Below are positions 1 to 10,387 of a stretch of 64,000 nt of DNA, piece after piece; positions within the stretch are counted from its first letter, which is position 1, and every line of letters begins with the position of its first letter. The notes beneath the pieces are model-generated. The model did no database searches, was not told the DNA's origin, and saw only the letters and a program-made list of their open reading frames with translations. The DNA is from Symbiodinium natans (Eukaryota; Sar; Dinophyceae; Suessiales; Symbiodiniaceae): positions 1 through 64,000 of the forward strand of contig CAJNDS010002280.1 in NCBI GenBank assembly GCA_905221605.1, given 5' to 3'. The position numbers were made by a program, and so were the translations under genes.

Positions 1-850
1 TGCAGAATATTACGAAATTATTCAAATCAATTTTGATTATTCATAAATAGAACCAAGAAAATCGAATATTAAAATCGATTTGAGAAAAAAGAATTAATAT
101 CGAAATCCAAATTGATATAAAAAAGAAATTCCCATCATTCAATCAATATGATAATCCTTCAAATATCAAAAGAAAATTTCTCCCCTCTCATTTTTGAGAA
201 AAAATTCCCATTCCCCCCAATTATTCAAAAGAAATTATCTCTTTCGAAATCGAATCATATTAATAACATTTCTCTTATTTTCATCCTTCGTTCAAATTCG
301 AAATCAATATTTCATCATAGAGAGAATGATGCTCATCTTCTCAATTCCCAATAGATAAATATACATATACGAAATCTAGAATAAGATGAATTTTAATATT
401 CATTTTTTCAAAAAAGAAATCCAAACACAAAGAACATCGCCGAATAAAACCCTGCAAAATTCGGCAAGAAAATAAAATCAAAGACCATCGAGATTCTTGA
501 AAATCCTTCATCAAAAATAAATTAGAAATCATGACCGAAGCTAAAACCAATCAAATTAAATTGAATAGATACATTATGATACATTAGACGAATATTCAAT
601 GGACATCTCTCTCGTCTTTGAATATCATTTCAATCATCTGTAATATTATTCAGAAGAACTATTTCTAGATTATTCCAAAAATATTTGAATTGATAATTCC
701 TCCAGTACAAATTTCATCAAAGAAGAGATGCGAAAATCATCTGAAATTTAATGTTGCAATAGAAATACGAACAATTCATCCAACGATGTCATCGTCATCG
801 TTGACAAACCTGCTAGGAGCCACGAACCCGAATGCAGAAAGCAGTCACCT
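1..850. other. AT-rich gene-free segment
   Basis: This stretch is strongly AT-rich, with repeated short motifs such as ATCGAAATC and AATATCG, whereas the rest of the window is GC-balanced to GC-rich and full of telomere-like sequence. The only open frames are short and have no coding character. The change in composition occurs at about 780-960, just before the CCA microsatellite. It could be a compositional island, foreign DNA or an assembly junction; I see no gene in it. Confidence 0.7.
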
Positions 851-999
851 ATAACGTACTTTTGACGCAATATAAACGAAACGTCAGTGCGCGGGCGGAA
901 AAAGACGTTTCTTTCTCGCACGGTTCAATCGAATCATTGTGCATGAAGTTCTTGCGTAGTCGAACCCACATCTAACCCACCCGCACCCCACCCCACCAG

Positions 1000-1146
1000 G
1001 TGCCACGACCACCACCACCACCAAGTACCACCAGGTGTATACCGCCACCACCACCACCACGGCCTTCACCACCACCGCCACCACGGCCTTCACCACCACC
1101 GCCACCACGGCCTTCACCACCACCCAGGCAGGGACCACCACCACCA

Positions 1147-1178
<32 letters not shown>

Positions 1179-1555
1179 GCCACCGCCACCAGGTACCACC
1201 ACCGCCACCAAGCACTGCTACCACAACCACCATACCACCAGGTTCCACCGCCAACACAAGGTACCACCACCACCAGTCCACGCACCCACACCCCACCCAC
1301 CCACATCCCACCACGAACGACCGCCACCACGGACCACCACCACAAGGTACCACCGCCACGAGGTACCACGGACCACCACCACACAGCACCACGACCACGG
1401 ACCACCACCACAGACCACCACCACGAACCACACGGACCACCACCACGGGACCACCATGGGACCACCACCACGGGACAACCACCACGGGACCACCACCACG
1501 GGACCACCACCACGGACCACCACGGACCACCAGCACGGACCACCACACCGGACCG
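1000..1555. repeat. (CCA)n / (CCACCACGG)n microsatellite
   Basis: A long imperfect trinucleotide CCA tract, with a pure CCGCCA stretch near 1150-1190, grades into CCACGGGAC-type variants near 1370-1545. It creates long open frames on both strands (Pro/Thr/His-rich on plus, Gly/Val/Trp-rich on minus). These are artefacts of a repeat unit with no stop codons, not genes. Confidence 0.95.
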
Positions 1556-1590
1556 CGAGACGCCACGTGGACCGCCGCGGGGGCGCGTAC

Positions 1591-2190
1591 CCTGTGGAGT
1601 TCCCCTTCGCTTGACGGATTCGGAACACCGCGGAACGCCACGTGGAACGCCACGAGGACGTGCGTCCTGTGGAGATCCCCCTTAGCTTGACGGATTCGGA
1701 ACGCCGCGGAACGCTACGTGGAACGCCACGGGGACGTGCATCCTGTGGAGATCCCCCTTAGCTTGACGGATTCGGAACGCCGCGGAACGCCACGTGGAAC
1801 GCCCCGGGAGGCGTGCCCTGTGGAGTTCCCCCTTAGCTTGACAGATTCGGAAAGCTGCGGAACGCCTCCTGGAATGCCACAGCGGCGCGCATCCTGTGGA
1901 GTTCCCCCTTAGCTTGACGGATTCGGAACGCCGCGGAACGCCACGTGGAACGCCACAGCGGCGCGCATCCTGTGGAGTTCCCCCTTACCTTGACGCATTC
2001 GGAACTCCGCGGAACGCCACGCGGAACGCCGCGGGCACACGCGTCCTGTGGACTTCCTCCTCAGCTTGACGGTTTCGGAACACCGCGGGGGCACGCGTGC
2101 CCTGTGGAGTTCCCCCTTAGCTTGACGGATTCCGAAGGCCGCGGCACACGCGTCCCTGTGGAGTTCCCCCTCAACAGCGCGCGCGACGCC
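1591..2190. repeat. 76-bp tandem satellite, about 9 copies
   Basis: Units begin with CCTGTGGAGTTCCCCCTTAG and continue through CTTGACGGATTCGGAACGCC and CCACGTGGAACGCC. Unit starts are near 1591, 1666, 1742, 1817, 1893, 1969, 2045, 2101 and 2155. The period is 75-76 bp for the first seven, then about 55 bp in two shortened units. The array follows the CCA microsatellite directly. Short open frames over it are repeat artefacts. Confidence 0.95.
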
Positions 2191-2256
2191 ACCCGCGAAC
2201 GCTTGCGGACGCTCGCGGACGCTTGCGGACGCTTCCCGGACGCTTCGCGAACACAA
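2191..2256. repeat. 10-bp tandem repeat (GCTTGCGGAC)
   Basis: Four to six imperfect copies of GCTTGCGGAC directly follow the 76-bp satellite, with variants GCTCGCGGAC and GCTTCCCGGAC. Confidence 0.85.
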
Positions 2257-4072
2257 CGCAACGACGTTTGGCGGGAGGCCTCCCAACCCCCAGACCCCCA
2301 ACTTTAAAACGGGAACCCTTCTGCGGAGCATTCGGGAAAAATTCAGTACTCAGACCTCAAAGCCAAGGGTAATTTCAAATATGCTTATGCATTGAAACTC
2401 TCTGATTTAATCACCTTTTTATGTCCAGAACTTGTGACCTCCTTCACGGGGAATCCCACTCACGTGGATTTGAAGACAGAAGTCGGGTTGACCTCTCATC
2501 CCAAAATCCTATGGGACGAAAAGCTCTCAAGATTTTTGGGAGGTAGCTCAGAGCATGCTGAGGATTTAAAAATCTCAGGGTCACCAGGATTCAAGGACAG
2601 TCATGTTGCCAATAGGTTTCGCGCGAAAGAGCTTCGTCTTCGTCTTTGTTCAATCAAACGTTGCTTCAACTGACATGCAAGAGAAAGGTCGAGAGCTCAC
2701 GGAACACCCAAGACCTCCAGATTTCCGAATTAGGCCAGTTAGGAAGACCTTGCATTAGCCTTGCCATGCTGATGGCCGCGGTGGTGTTGAAGTCTTAAGC
2801 GCACGAGACGGGGCGAAATCCGGTCGTCTCTCGCTGAAATTCTCCCGTGGCGGCTCAGTTAAGTGAAAGAGTGCAGAGCAATGGTTTGAGATGTGGTGTG
2901 GGAAAAGCTCGACACCCACGTGACTACCCCCCTGTCCCTACCACCGTACTGGTTTTTTCACCAAAGTTCGCAGGAAACGACAAGAACATGAACCCATGCC
3001 GTGACAAACAGCGGGACGCACTCATCCGCACAAGCCACGCTTTCACACCCCTTTGCTGTGGCAAAGGGGGTGCGGAAACCAAGCGCTCGTCCTCTGAAGC
3101 AACAAAAAGGTGCGAAAACCATAATGCTCCAAAACGCTCTTTTTGGACTGAAAGATGTGATTCTTGATAGGTTTTTTTTTAGTTACATGCTTTAACGCTG
3201 CAAATAGCAGTATTTACTGCATGTTGACATGTCTGACTTGTGAAAGACACTGCTTACTGCGTTCATGCCGGGACTTGAGCTTGGCAATTCTTAAGTCCTC
3301 ACTGTTTTTCGGAACTCTCATCACCCTCCGTGCTGCGAGATGTAGTTTGTCCGAGTGATTTAGCTGCTTAGCAAGCCAGGCCATTTGCCAGGTGTAGCAT
3401 TACACACATGGTGGCAACCGGTTCTTGGTTTCAAGGCATGCAGGGCTTGTAGGTCTTGTGACTCACACACTTGCTATGAAACCTTCGAAAAATCTCGCCT
3501 GGCCCCATCATCTCACAACTGATCTCTCATTCATCGTGCATTCGCACGCTTTAGAACTGAAGGGATTCAGAGTCATCTTCCCAATGCGAGCAATACCCTA
3601 AACCTCAAGATCTTTTGGGCGATTCCAGCCTTCAGAAGGTTGTGCAGCATGCTCCAGAACATTGCGAGAGATGCCTGGTGCAAGATCGAGAGTTTGGTTT
3701 TAGGGTATGGCAGCTGGTTTGAGGTTTGGCTTTGGGCGGCTTGCCAATTCTTAGCAGCGTGAGGGCTTTTTTACTTAAACTTTAGGAAGGTGGGCTTCGG
3801 GTGCAGAGAACCCCGCTTTCTACAGTACTGAGCCCATAGGGAGTACGTTGGCGAAACAGGGGGTCAGGTCTGTAGCTTCATCAAAGCACACCGGGGGCTA
3901 TTCGGTCACATCTACGTCTCTACAAGATGTTCTGGAAAGAAGCGTGTGGCGCGAGGAGCTTGCAGCCAGCAATACTGTGAGCAGATACTCCTTCGCTTCT
4001 GGCTTCGGGCCACAAGCCACAGCAGAAGCCTAAGTCAAGCTTTCCTTACTTAAGTATATAGGGACTATACAA
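2257..4072. other. Low-copy spacer, no confident gene
   Basis: This block carries little telomere-like sequence and looks like unique DNA. Short open frames exist on both strands but none has a recognisable domain. One exon-like island flanked by CCCTAAA/TTTTAGGG is annotated separately at 3610-3696. A pyrimidine run (about 3170-3180) is present. I see no RNA gene. Confidence 0.5.
3610..3696 (+). CDS. Candidate short exon (very tentative)
   Basis: An 87-bp island is open for exactly 29 codons. It is preceded by CCCTAAACCTCAAG (AG acceptor) and followed by GTTTTAGGG (GT donor). The conceptual peptide starts IFWAIPAFRRL. The opposite strand is also open and has an equally plausible GTTTAGGG donor, so strand and reality are unproven. 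It is listed because it illustrates the CCCTAAA-island-TTTAGGG arrangement. No domain is recognised. Confidence 0.12.
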
Positions 4073-4113
4073 GGTATATATACATATATATATATATGCG
4101 TATATATATATAT
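4073..4113. repeat. (TA)n microsatellite
   Basis: Alternating TA with ACATATA and TGCGTATA interruptions spans about 40 bp. Confidence 0.9.
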
Positions 4114-5908
4114 GGGTTATACAGGGCAAATACTATCTGCAGGAACACAACTCTTCACAAGGACAACCCTCAAGACGCAGCCGACGTGATTCTAGGACCC
4201 GGAGTAGGCCCTTATTTCATGTTTTTAGGCTTGGGGTTCCCTTTTCATCCCCTTAAAGCCCAAAAGGGCACCCTTTTTCAGCAGCAGACAACTACTGTTA
4301 ACATTACAGTTGCTTTAACATTGCATTTAACGAACGCTGCACACAAGTTTAACAGTTGAGCCAGGCAAGCCAAGTAAGGTTCCATAATGCACGGGCTAAA
4401 CCTGGCTCATGGAAACACTTGAGTCCAAATCCCGGACTAAGGGAGCACTGAGCCCTAACCGGGACCATGCTGTAGGTAAATGCTTGGGTACTCTGCGAAC
4501 TTCACCTACGTAGAGGTGACGGAATTTCCACAAAGATGTAGCACACGGGGGATGTCGGTGAACGACCAAGGGCTTTATCGACATGTAAGGCTACCAGCAA
4601 CACCTTGAGCTCCAGGCCCATTTGTGGACTTCGGACTTATGGGAGGGGGGTTTACAATGGTTGACACACCGACTCCTGAATCCTGAGCCGGTCGTACCCT
4701 GAGGCTCCGCCAGCGCTGGAGAAGCATTCGGGAGCAGGCCTACAGCAGTGGGGCCCAGGCTCGCTTGAGGGGTTTAGTGCAGGGGTTTCAGGGCTTGAGG
4801 GACTGAGGCTGTTGGATGACAGGAAAGTCATGTGCAGCTAGAAGTGGATGTGCGAGTTGGGTAGGAAGTGCTAGCCCTACTCGCTAATCAGAGGATCAGG
4901 TTTGTAAGGGGTAACTTGTGGAGATTGGGAAGCTTGCCAAGCAGCTTAGGGTCTGGGATTCGCAAGTTCGGCAGAAATCACGTGGGGTCTGCGAGGCGGC
5001 TGCTGAGTAGGCAAATAGGGTTTCCCTTTTTTTGGGGGGCCTAGACCCCACGCCTCAAATTCTCAAACCCTTAACCCGAAACCCCAATCCTCGCTTTTGC
5101 AGCTCGACGCCATATGGCGTGAGACATCGGGTTGCACTGCGCCGCTCGGCCGAAAGCTGCGCCTTTGATATTACTTAGAGTCCAGGTTCTGGAGTATTTA
5201 AGGGCTCTTTCCCGGAAGCTTGAAAGCTTGGGAACTTGTGTGGATCTACACCCAGAACCAAACCATCACCCTTGAAATTCCAAGCTCTTAAGCTGAAACC
5301 TTTACAGCCACGTTGTGGCGTTTGACTCGACAAAGTGAGCGAGCTTCCAACATGGTGCACGGAAAACCACACGTTCTTCCGCTGCAAGGGAGAACGTGCG
5401 AGAAAGCGAGCAAGCCTAAATTCTCCCTAAACAGCCTTGATCCCTGTGGCCTGCACTGCTGACATGCAGCCCCCTTGCCGGAAGCACCGAATCACGGCAC
5501 GTGGGAATTGTATGAGCTGTTCTCAGAACAACCCATGGCAGCCGAAATTCTGAAGCTCAAAATCCCCTACAAGGAACGTCGCCGTACCAGGCCTTGATAT
5601 TGGTCCAGTTCGGGGTTGATTTCGCAGAGCATAAGGGTTCATTTTCATGGAAATTCATGATAGAATTGTTTCCAGCATGGCCCCTACACGCCCAAATTAG
5701 ACCTGTAAGGGGGCAAGTGGGGAAGTGCAGGCTCTTGTAGTATCGGATTGGAACTTACTAAGGTTCACTGGGTACTGACGGTAGCTCCCCCGCAAGATCT
5801 CAGATGGTCTTCAGTTTTACCTTGCGAGTCCGCATCCCTACCCTAGACCCAACCTCGGAGGCTCTAACCAGATCTAACTGACAGACCATAGAGTTGAGAG
5901 AGGTCAGG
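4114..5908. other. Spacer with decayed telomere-like sequence
   Basis: No gene is supported. The stretch mixes unique sequence with degenerate CCCTAAA-like (about 5040-5095) and TTTAGGG-like (about 4765-4800, 4980-5020) phases. Two exon-like islands can be drawn on the plus strand, 4688-4771 (ending at GTTTAG) and 5103-5168 (after TCGCTTTTGCAG, running to a TGA). Both are too short to distinguish from chance. Confidence 0.5.
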
Positions 5909-5957
5909 TTTAGGGTTTAGGGTTTAGGGTTTAGGGTTTAGGGTTTAGGGTTTAGGG
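5909..5957 (+). repeat. (TTTAGGG)7 interstitial telomeric array
   Basis: Seven perfect TTTAGGG units lie in 49 bp on the plus strand. They are followed 138 bp later by a long array in the opposite orientation (6096-6226), forming a head-to-head pair. Confidence 0.97.
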
Positions 5958-6095
5958 TGCACATCACTCCCTTATACTCCCTTAGCTCTGCAAGCCTTGT
6001 GGGTGGAGTCAAGTTCCGTTTCTGGACTTTGGGTTGGCCTGGTGCCGGCAAAGATGGAAGCCAAAGCGGCCCCCTAAACTTCCTAAACTCAAGAA

Positions 6096-6226
6096 CCCTA
6101 AACCCTAAACCCTAAACTAAACCCTAAACCCTAAACCCTAAACCCTAAACCCTAAACCCTAAACCCTAAACCCTAAACCCTAAACCCTAAACCCTAAACC
6201 CTAAACCCTAAACCCTAAACCCTAAA
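6096..6226 (-). repeat. (CCCTAAA)~18 interstitial telomeric array
   Basis: About 18 CCCTAAA units are present, with one early CTAAACTAAACC slip and a final CTAAACTAAACCC slip. The array is nearly perfect, so it is recent or actively homogenised compared with the decayed surroundings. Confidence 0.97.
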
Positions 6227-7155
6227 CTAAACCCAAAACCCCTATCCCGATCCTGGAGTAGCTGCGTGGAAAAGCCCCAGAACCAAGATGGGCCGCAGCG
6301 TGGGACAGGATGTGTGGAGAGATTTCGTTCCCCGTGCTTCGGAGACAGGCCTACGGGGGGATTTCGTGAAGTGCTACAGAACATGAAATGCATCTCGCGC
6401 TCATGCTGAGGTGTACTTCGGTCTTGTCGAAAGGTTAGAGCTTCAGGGCTCAGGATTCAGGGCTCTGGAGCCTGACCCCCGATTGGTTCCATGAAAGTCC
6501 GAGGCAACTTCGATGTTGCGGCCCACCCGACTCACTCGATGTACGAGAACAACTCCTCGTCAGCAAGCTCCTTCTGGCGACCTGCTGTGCCACTGGCGTT
6601 ATGTCCGTGTCTTCTCCTGAACCATGAAGCCCCCCAAGCCCCTGAGTGCCCCTAGGCGATCATTAGGATTCTAGCATTTTAGTGTTCGAGTTGGGCTCAA
6701 GGGTGGATACTACGGAATCGCGACCCCGCGTCACGATGGCCATCAGGCACTACTAGGTGCTCCCGGACAACAGCATTCACAGCTCAGGATTGTGCACGGA
6801 ATCCGCATGCCTTCTGCTCCCTTTCTGTGCATGCTTGATGGTTTTCAGGGAGTTGGATCCTTCACCCTGCTTGAAGAATTAATTGTACTGCAGATGTGCA
6901 TCTCAGGAACGATTACTATGATCACTCTGGATCTTCATGCTTTTGGTGTAGCGATTGCTTGCTTTCTGCAAAGCAACAAGCGTGAAAGCCCAAAAACAGA
7001 AACATAGGTTTTCCCATTTTATCTTATCTGCCTAGCTGCCTAGCATGCCTAGCTGCTTTTGTGATTGAAGCCTCCGCACTAGCTCTCCGCACTAGCTCTT
7101 AGGATTTAGTGCTTCGGGCTCTCGAGCACATGCTCCCCACCATTGCCCATCTGAG

Positions 7156-7320
7156 AAAGGTGCCGACGTCGAAAGCCACGTTCTTGTTGCTCCTGAGGCC
7201 AAGCTCGACGAGATGTACCCAAAGATCGACGATGCTTCGCCTAAACCAATAGCTTCGTGCACGCGGCATGTCCCAGAAAAGTCTTTGTCACCGCATTCTA
7301 GACCTTTCCTGCGTTTCTAT
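7156..7320 (+). CDS. Candidate exon (tentative)
   Basis: A 165-bp stretch is open for exactly 55 codons between a CATCTGAG acceptor and a GTCTAGGG donor, the latter a variant of the GTTTAGGG seen at other island ends. The peptide is charged and balanced (starts KGADVESHVLVAPEAKLDEM), unlike repeat translations. The next island (from 7412) is open in a compatible phase and shares the KLDE string. The opposite strand is also partly open. No family is recognised. Confidence 0.18.
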
Positions 7321-8250
7321 GTCTAGGGCTTATGATAGGGTTAGGAGCCTCAGCCTTTAAGCCCTCAGAACCACCGCTGCAATCCGCACCCTCAACCCAA
7401 AGCCGCCAAAGCCCAAAACCCGGGTCGTCAGCTCGGTTTGGAAGCCTCAGGTCCTTGCGGTTGAGTCTTTAAGGTCCAAGCTCGACGAAGCTCCTCTTCA
7501 TACCGCGAAACCCTCCAAGGGCCAAAAGCGCAAAAGTGCGAAAAACCATGAGCCCCTAACTGCCCTCCGCCCCGAAACATAAATCCAGAAATTGGCTCTG
7601 GTCTCTCCCGGTCCTCTGCGTACTCCGGCCGCCGGGGGACATATCGGAGCTGGCGATGGCCCTGGATCAAGGTTTAGCGCTATCTGGGGGTGTTTCCGAA
7701 ATAGGGTACCCTTGTGGGATTTCCTACAAGACGGATTATACCTTTTTGGCGTATATTAAGGGTGCGCCTATTGGGGGAAATACCCATTTCGCGCAGAGCG
7801 TCGCGTTTAGGGTTTAGGGTCAAGTGCGCGAGCTCGGCAGTGCGACGGCCTCGGATTTTCACACCCCGGGGTTCAGGGACCGAAGGCTTTAGGGTTTAGG
7901 ACCTTAGGATTGCAGGGTTTAGGGGCCTAGGGTTTCGGGCTTGTGTGGAGGGCTTAAGGCTTAATTCGTCAGCTTTGCTGCTCTCATTTTTGTTGTTGAC
8001 ACCCTTTGGTCAGTGGCGATTCCTTGATTTACAGGCTTTGCCCCGGATACTATTGGAGTCTGTGCAGCCAAAAGGGGACAAGCTAAACTTGGTTTCCCTA
8101 AGTCTTGCTGCCGGTGCGTGTGTGCACGTTTGGTACGGCCACCCCGCGCTCGAAGCCCTGTCTCCGAGCCAGTGCTCCCAGCTTAGTTCCCTTGTGACAT
8201 GGGATTTTCAGCGGACAAAGGGAACAGAAGGACCCGCTCACCTCACTCGC

Positions 8251-8367
8251 CTTTGTTGAGTTCCCCGCGCCTGTCATCCAAGGATTCCTCGTCCTCGGAC
8301 ACCGAATCCGTCCTCTGCAGGTCAGAGTTGCCCCCGCAGTGCAACTTGTCAGGTTGTAGGCGTTGGA
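8251..8367 (-). CDS. Candidate acidic exon (tentative)
   Basis: On the minus strand, after CATCTCCCGAAG, a 117-nt island reads without a stop and has mostly G/C third positions. The peptide is acidic, containing RTDSVSEDEESLDD. It can end at a GCGAGT donor; GC donors are known in dinoflagellates. The plus strand gives only a Ser-rich mirror frame, so minus is preferred. No domain is recognised and no neighbouring exon could be joined with confidence. Confidence 0.22.
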
Positions 8368-10216
8368 CTTCGGGAGATGGACACCCTTAAATCCGGCCCA
8401 AACCCCAAGGCTGAACGGCAGTAAAATGAACAGCTTCAATCCTCAAGCAAGTCGGAGCCTGCAGCCCAACCATCCATCCATTTAACGGAAAGCTGGGGTT
8501 AGGGTTACGAATTTTCGAGGCCTTGAGCAACCGAATCGCTGCCCTCAATCTGCCCCCACTGAAAGCCGAAGCCATCCCCGAAAAGCCCTACATCCCGAAG
8601 TCAACCCTGAAAGCCCAGGGCTCCAACCATCTCCAAACCTAAAACCTCAGCCCTCAACTCTGAACCCTCCTGAACTGCAGCTTGTTCCGGAACATGCCAT
8701 GGAGAGCAGAAGTCACCTTCCAGGCTAGAGATTCTTGGTGGGGGCCCAAGTCGTAGTTTACTCCTGGATCTCTTAGATTTTTCAGAGCCCCCAGCAGCTT
8801 AGGGACAGCGGCTGGACAACGAAAGCTTGTGAACCTCAAGGCTTAGAAGCTTCATTGGGACTTTGGGTGTCGGCTTTATCCCAGGCGAAGTTCGAAGGAA
8901 GAGTCTAACCTCGAAAGCCCATTGAAAAACTCCCTGTGAATCCTTGACGTCAGAGAAACATCCGGTATGTGGTTCTGGCTTAAGAGCTTTGGCAGTAACT
9001 CCCCTGCTCCCCTAATTCCTGATCCTGTTCACTCAAGGCCCTTGGCCCCAGATCCTCAACTCTCCCCAGGCTTGGCCTCTGCTTTGTCAGACACGAGGCC
9101 TGAGGGCGTTGGGGTTCGGAGTTGGGATTCAGCCCTCTGTGTGCTTGTGGGGTTCTGGTCGTGTGTCCAGGGGTCCTCGAGGGGTCCTGCACCTAGCGAC
9201 TGATCCAGGTTCGGGTTCCGATTTCCGCAAGGCCCGGAATTACACTCAGAGGGATAGGTCAACTACGAAGCATCCAGGACCTCAAAGGCAACGCAGGCTC
9301 GTTGGCTGCAAGACTGAGGATGGGGAATGGTATTGGGAGATGTTGGGAGCTTCAGGTCCCAGGCACGAGTGAAATTAACAAGTAACAGGTAGGGTTCAGT
9401 CTCTAGGGGGGGTGAGGGGGGAGGTCTAAAGGGTCCAGGCCCAACTACGCGGACCCATTCCCACTTAGCCGATTCCATCCATCCCCTGATATCCCCTCCT
9501 TCCGCTCTCCCACACCCACTCTAACCTTTCATCCAAACCATCGGCGAAAGAAGAAACAACACAAAGAGAAGAGATGTGAGAGGCTTGACACTTCTGTGTA
9601 CTCCCAAGAAGACGACAGTGCAAAGATTTGGGTGCTCGCGCACGTGCGTGTCTCAAGGATTCATCGGGTTAGGGCTACCCGAGTGCCAGGCCCTAGGCCC
9701 TCCAACTATCCGCGGCCTGCCATTTGCTTCTGGATCTCCACGAGGTTGAAGCGCGCTCGGGAGCATCCACGGATGGCATTCTGAATGCGCTGGCGGTGAA
9801 CCTTTCGAAAGGCCACTGGCGATGCAAACAAGCCCCTCTTCCGCCCATACCACACAGCGAAAGAACCTAAACCGCAAACCCAATGGGCCTCCAAGTTCCG
9901 GTGCTCTTGCTCCCGCATGCCGATGTAGGATTCCTGCCTCGACTTGTTCCAGGGGTTTAGGGGTTCAGGGGTGGAGCATCGTCGGGGCGCCCCGAAGCAG
10001 CAGCTCGGCCTACCCGAACCCAAAACCAGAAGCCTCATGGCAAAGCGTTGTCAGAAACTCTTCGGCTCCTTCACAGGAGGTGAGAGGTTAGAAACATGCA
10101 GCATGGATGCAGTACGACCCTCGTATGTGGAAAAAAACGAGAAGCCAAGGCTGCCAGACTGCGAGTTGCAATGAAGTTGCACTTCTCGCTGCGCGAAGAC
10201 CCAGGAGACTGGAGAA

Positions 10217-10247
10217 CCCTAAACCCTAAACCCTAAACCCTAAACCC
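10217..10247 (-). repeat. CCCTAAA array at the LINE 5' end
   Basis: Four and a half CCCTAAA units end exactly where the LINE-specific sequence begins (AGGCGCTCTGGC). A matching array in the same orientation begins right after the LINE stop codon at 17166. This pattern is expected if the LINE inserted into a telomeric-repeat array. Confidence 0.95.
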
Positions 10248-10387
10248 AGGCGCTCTGGCTTTCAGCTTCTTTGCATGCGCATGTGGTGCGATATGTGGAT
10301 TCTTCGCATGTTGCAATGGTTAATGCTTACAGGGGTCAGTGGTTACCACGGTAATTCCCCCGCTTTCACCAGTTTGAAGCCAGATAG
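10248..10387 (+). promoter_or_regulatory. LINE 5' UTR
   Basis: This is the leader between the CCCTAAA array and the open ORF1 frame, which opens after a TAG at 10385-10387. It should contain the internal promoter if the element follows the usual LINE strategy, but no box is recognisable. The first TACTCCTC motif (10406) lies just downstream, ahead of any ATG. Confidence 0.5.

Larger units (their letters stand above)
6227..10216. other. Telomere-like spacer with exon-like islands
   Basis: Alternating C-rich (CCCTAAA-like) and G-rich (TTTAGGG-like) decayed repeat surrounds short unique islands. Small TTTAGGG clusters occur at 7805-7819 and 7887-7925. Islands with open frames lie at 6250-6400, 7156-7320, 7412-7670, 8030-8260, 8251-8367 and 9110-9370. 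Only the best are listed separately. A 13-bp string CCAAGCTCGACGA recurs near 7200 and 7470. No domain is recognised. Confidence 0.5.

Noticed and set aside
884-1685. Several long open frames on both strands over the CCA tract
   Set aside because: They translate a simple trinucleotide repeat (poly Pro/Thr/His or Gly/Val/Trp); stop-free by composition.
7945-8259. Plus-strand 104-codon frame with a hydrophobic N-terminus resembling a signal peptide
   Set aside because: Overlaps a better minus-strand exon candidate, and the hydrophobic stretch lies in decayed TTTAGGG-like sequence; no family match.
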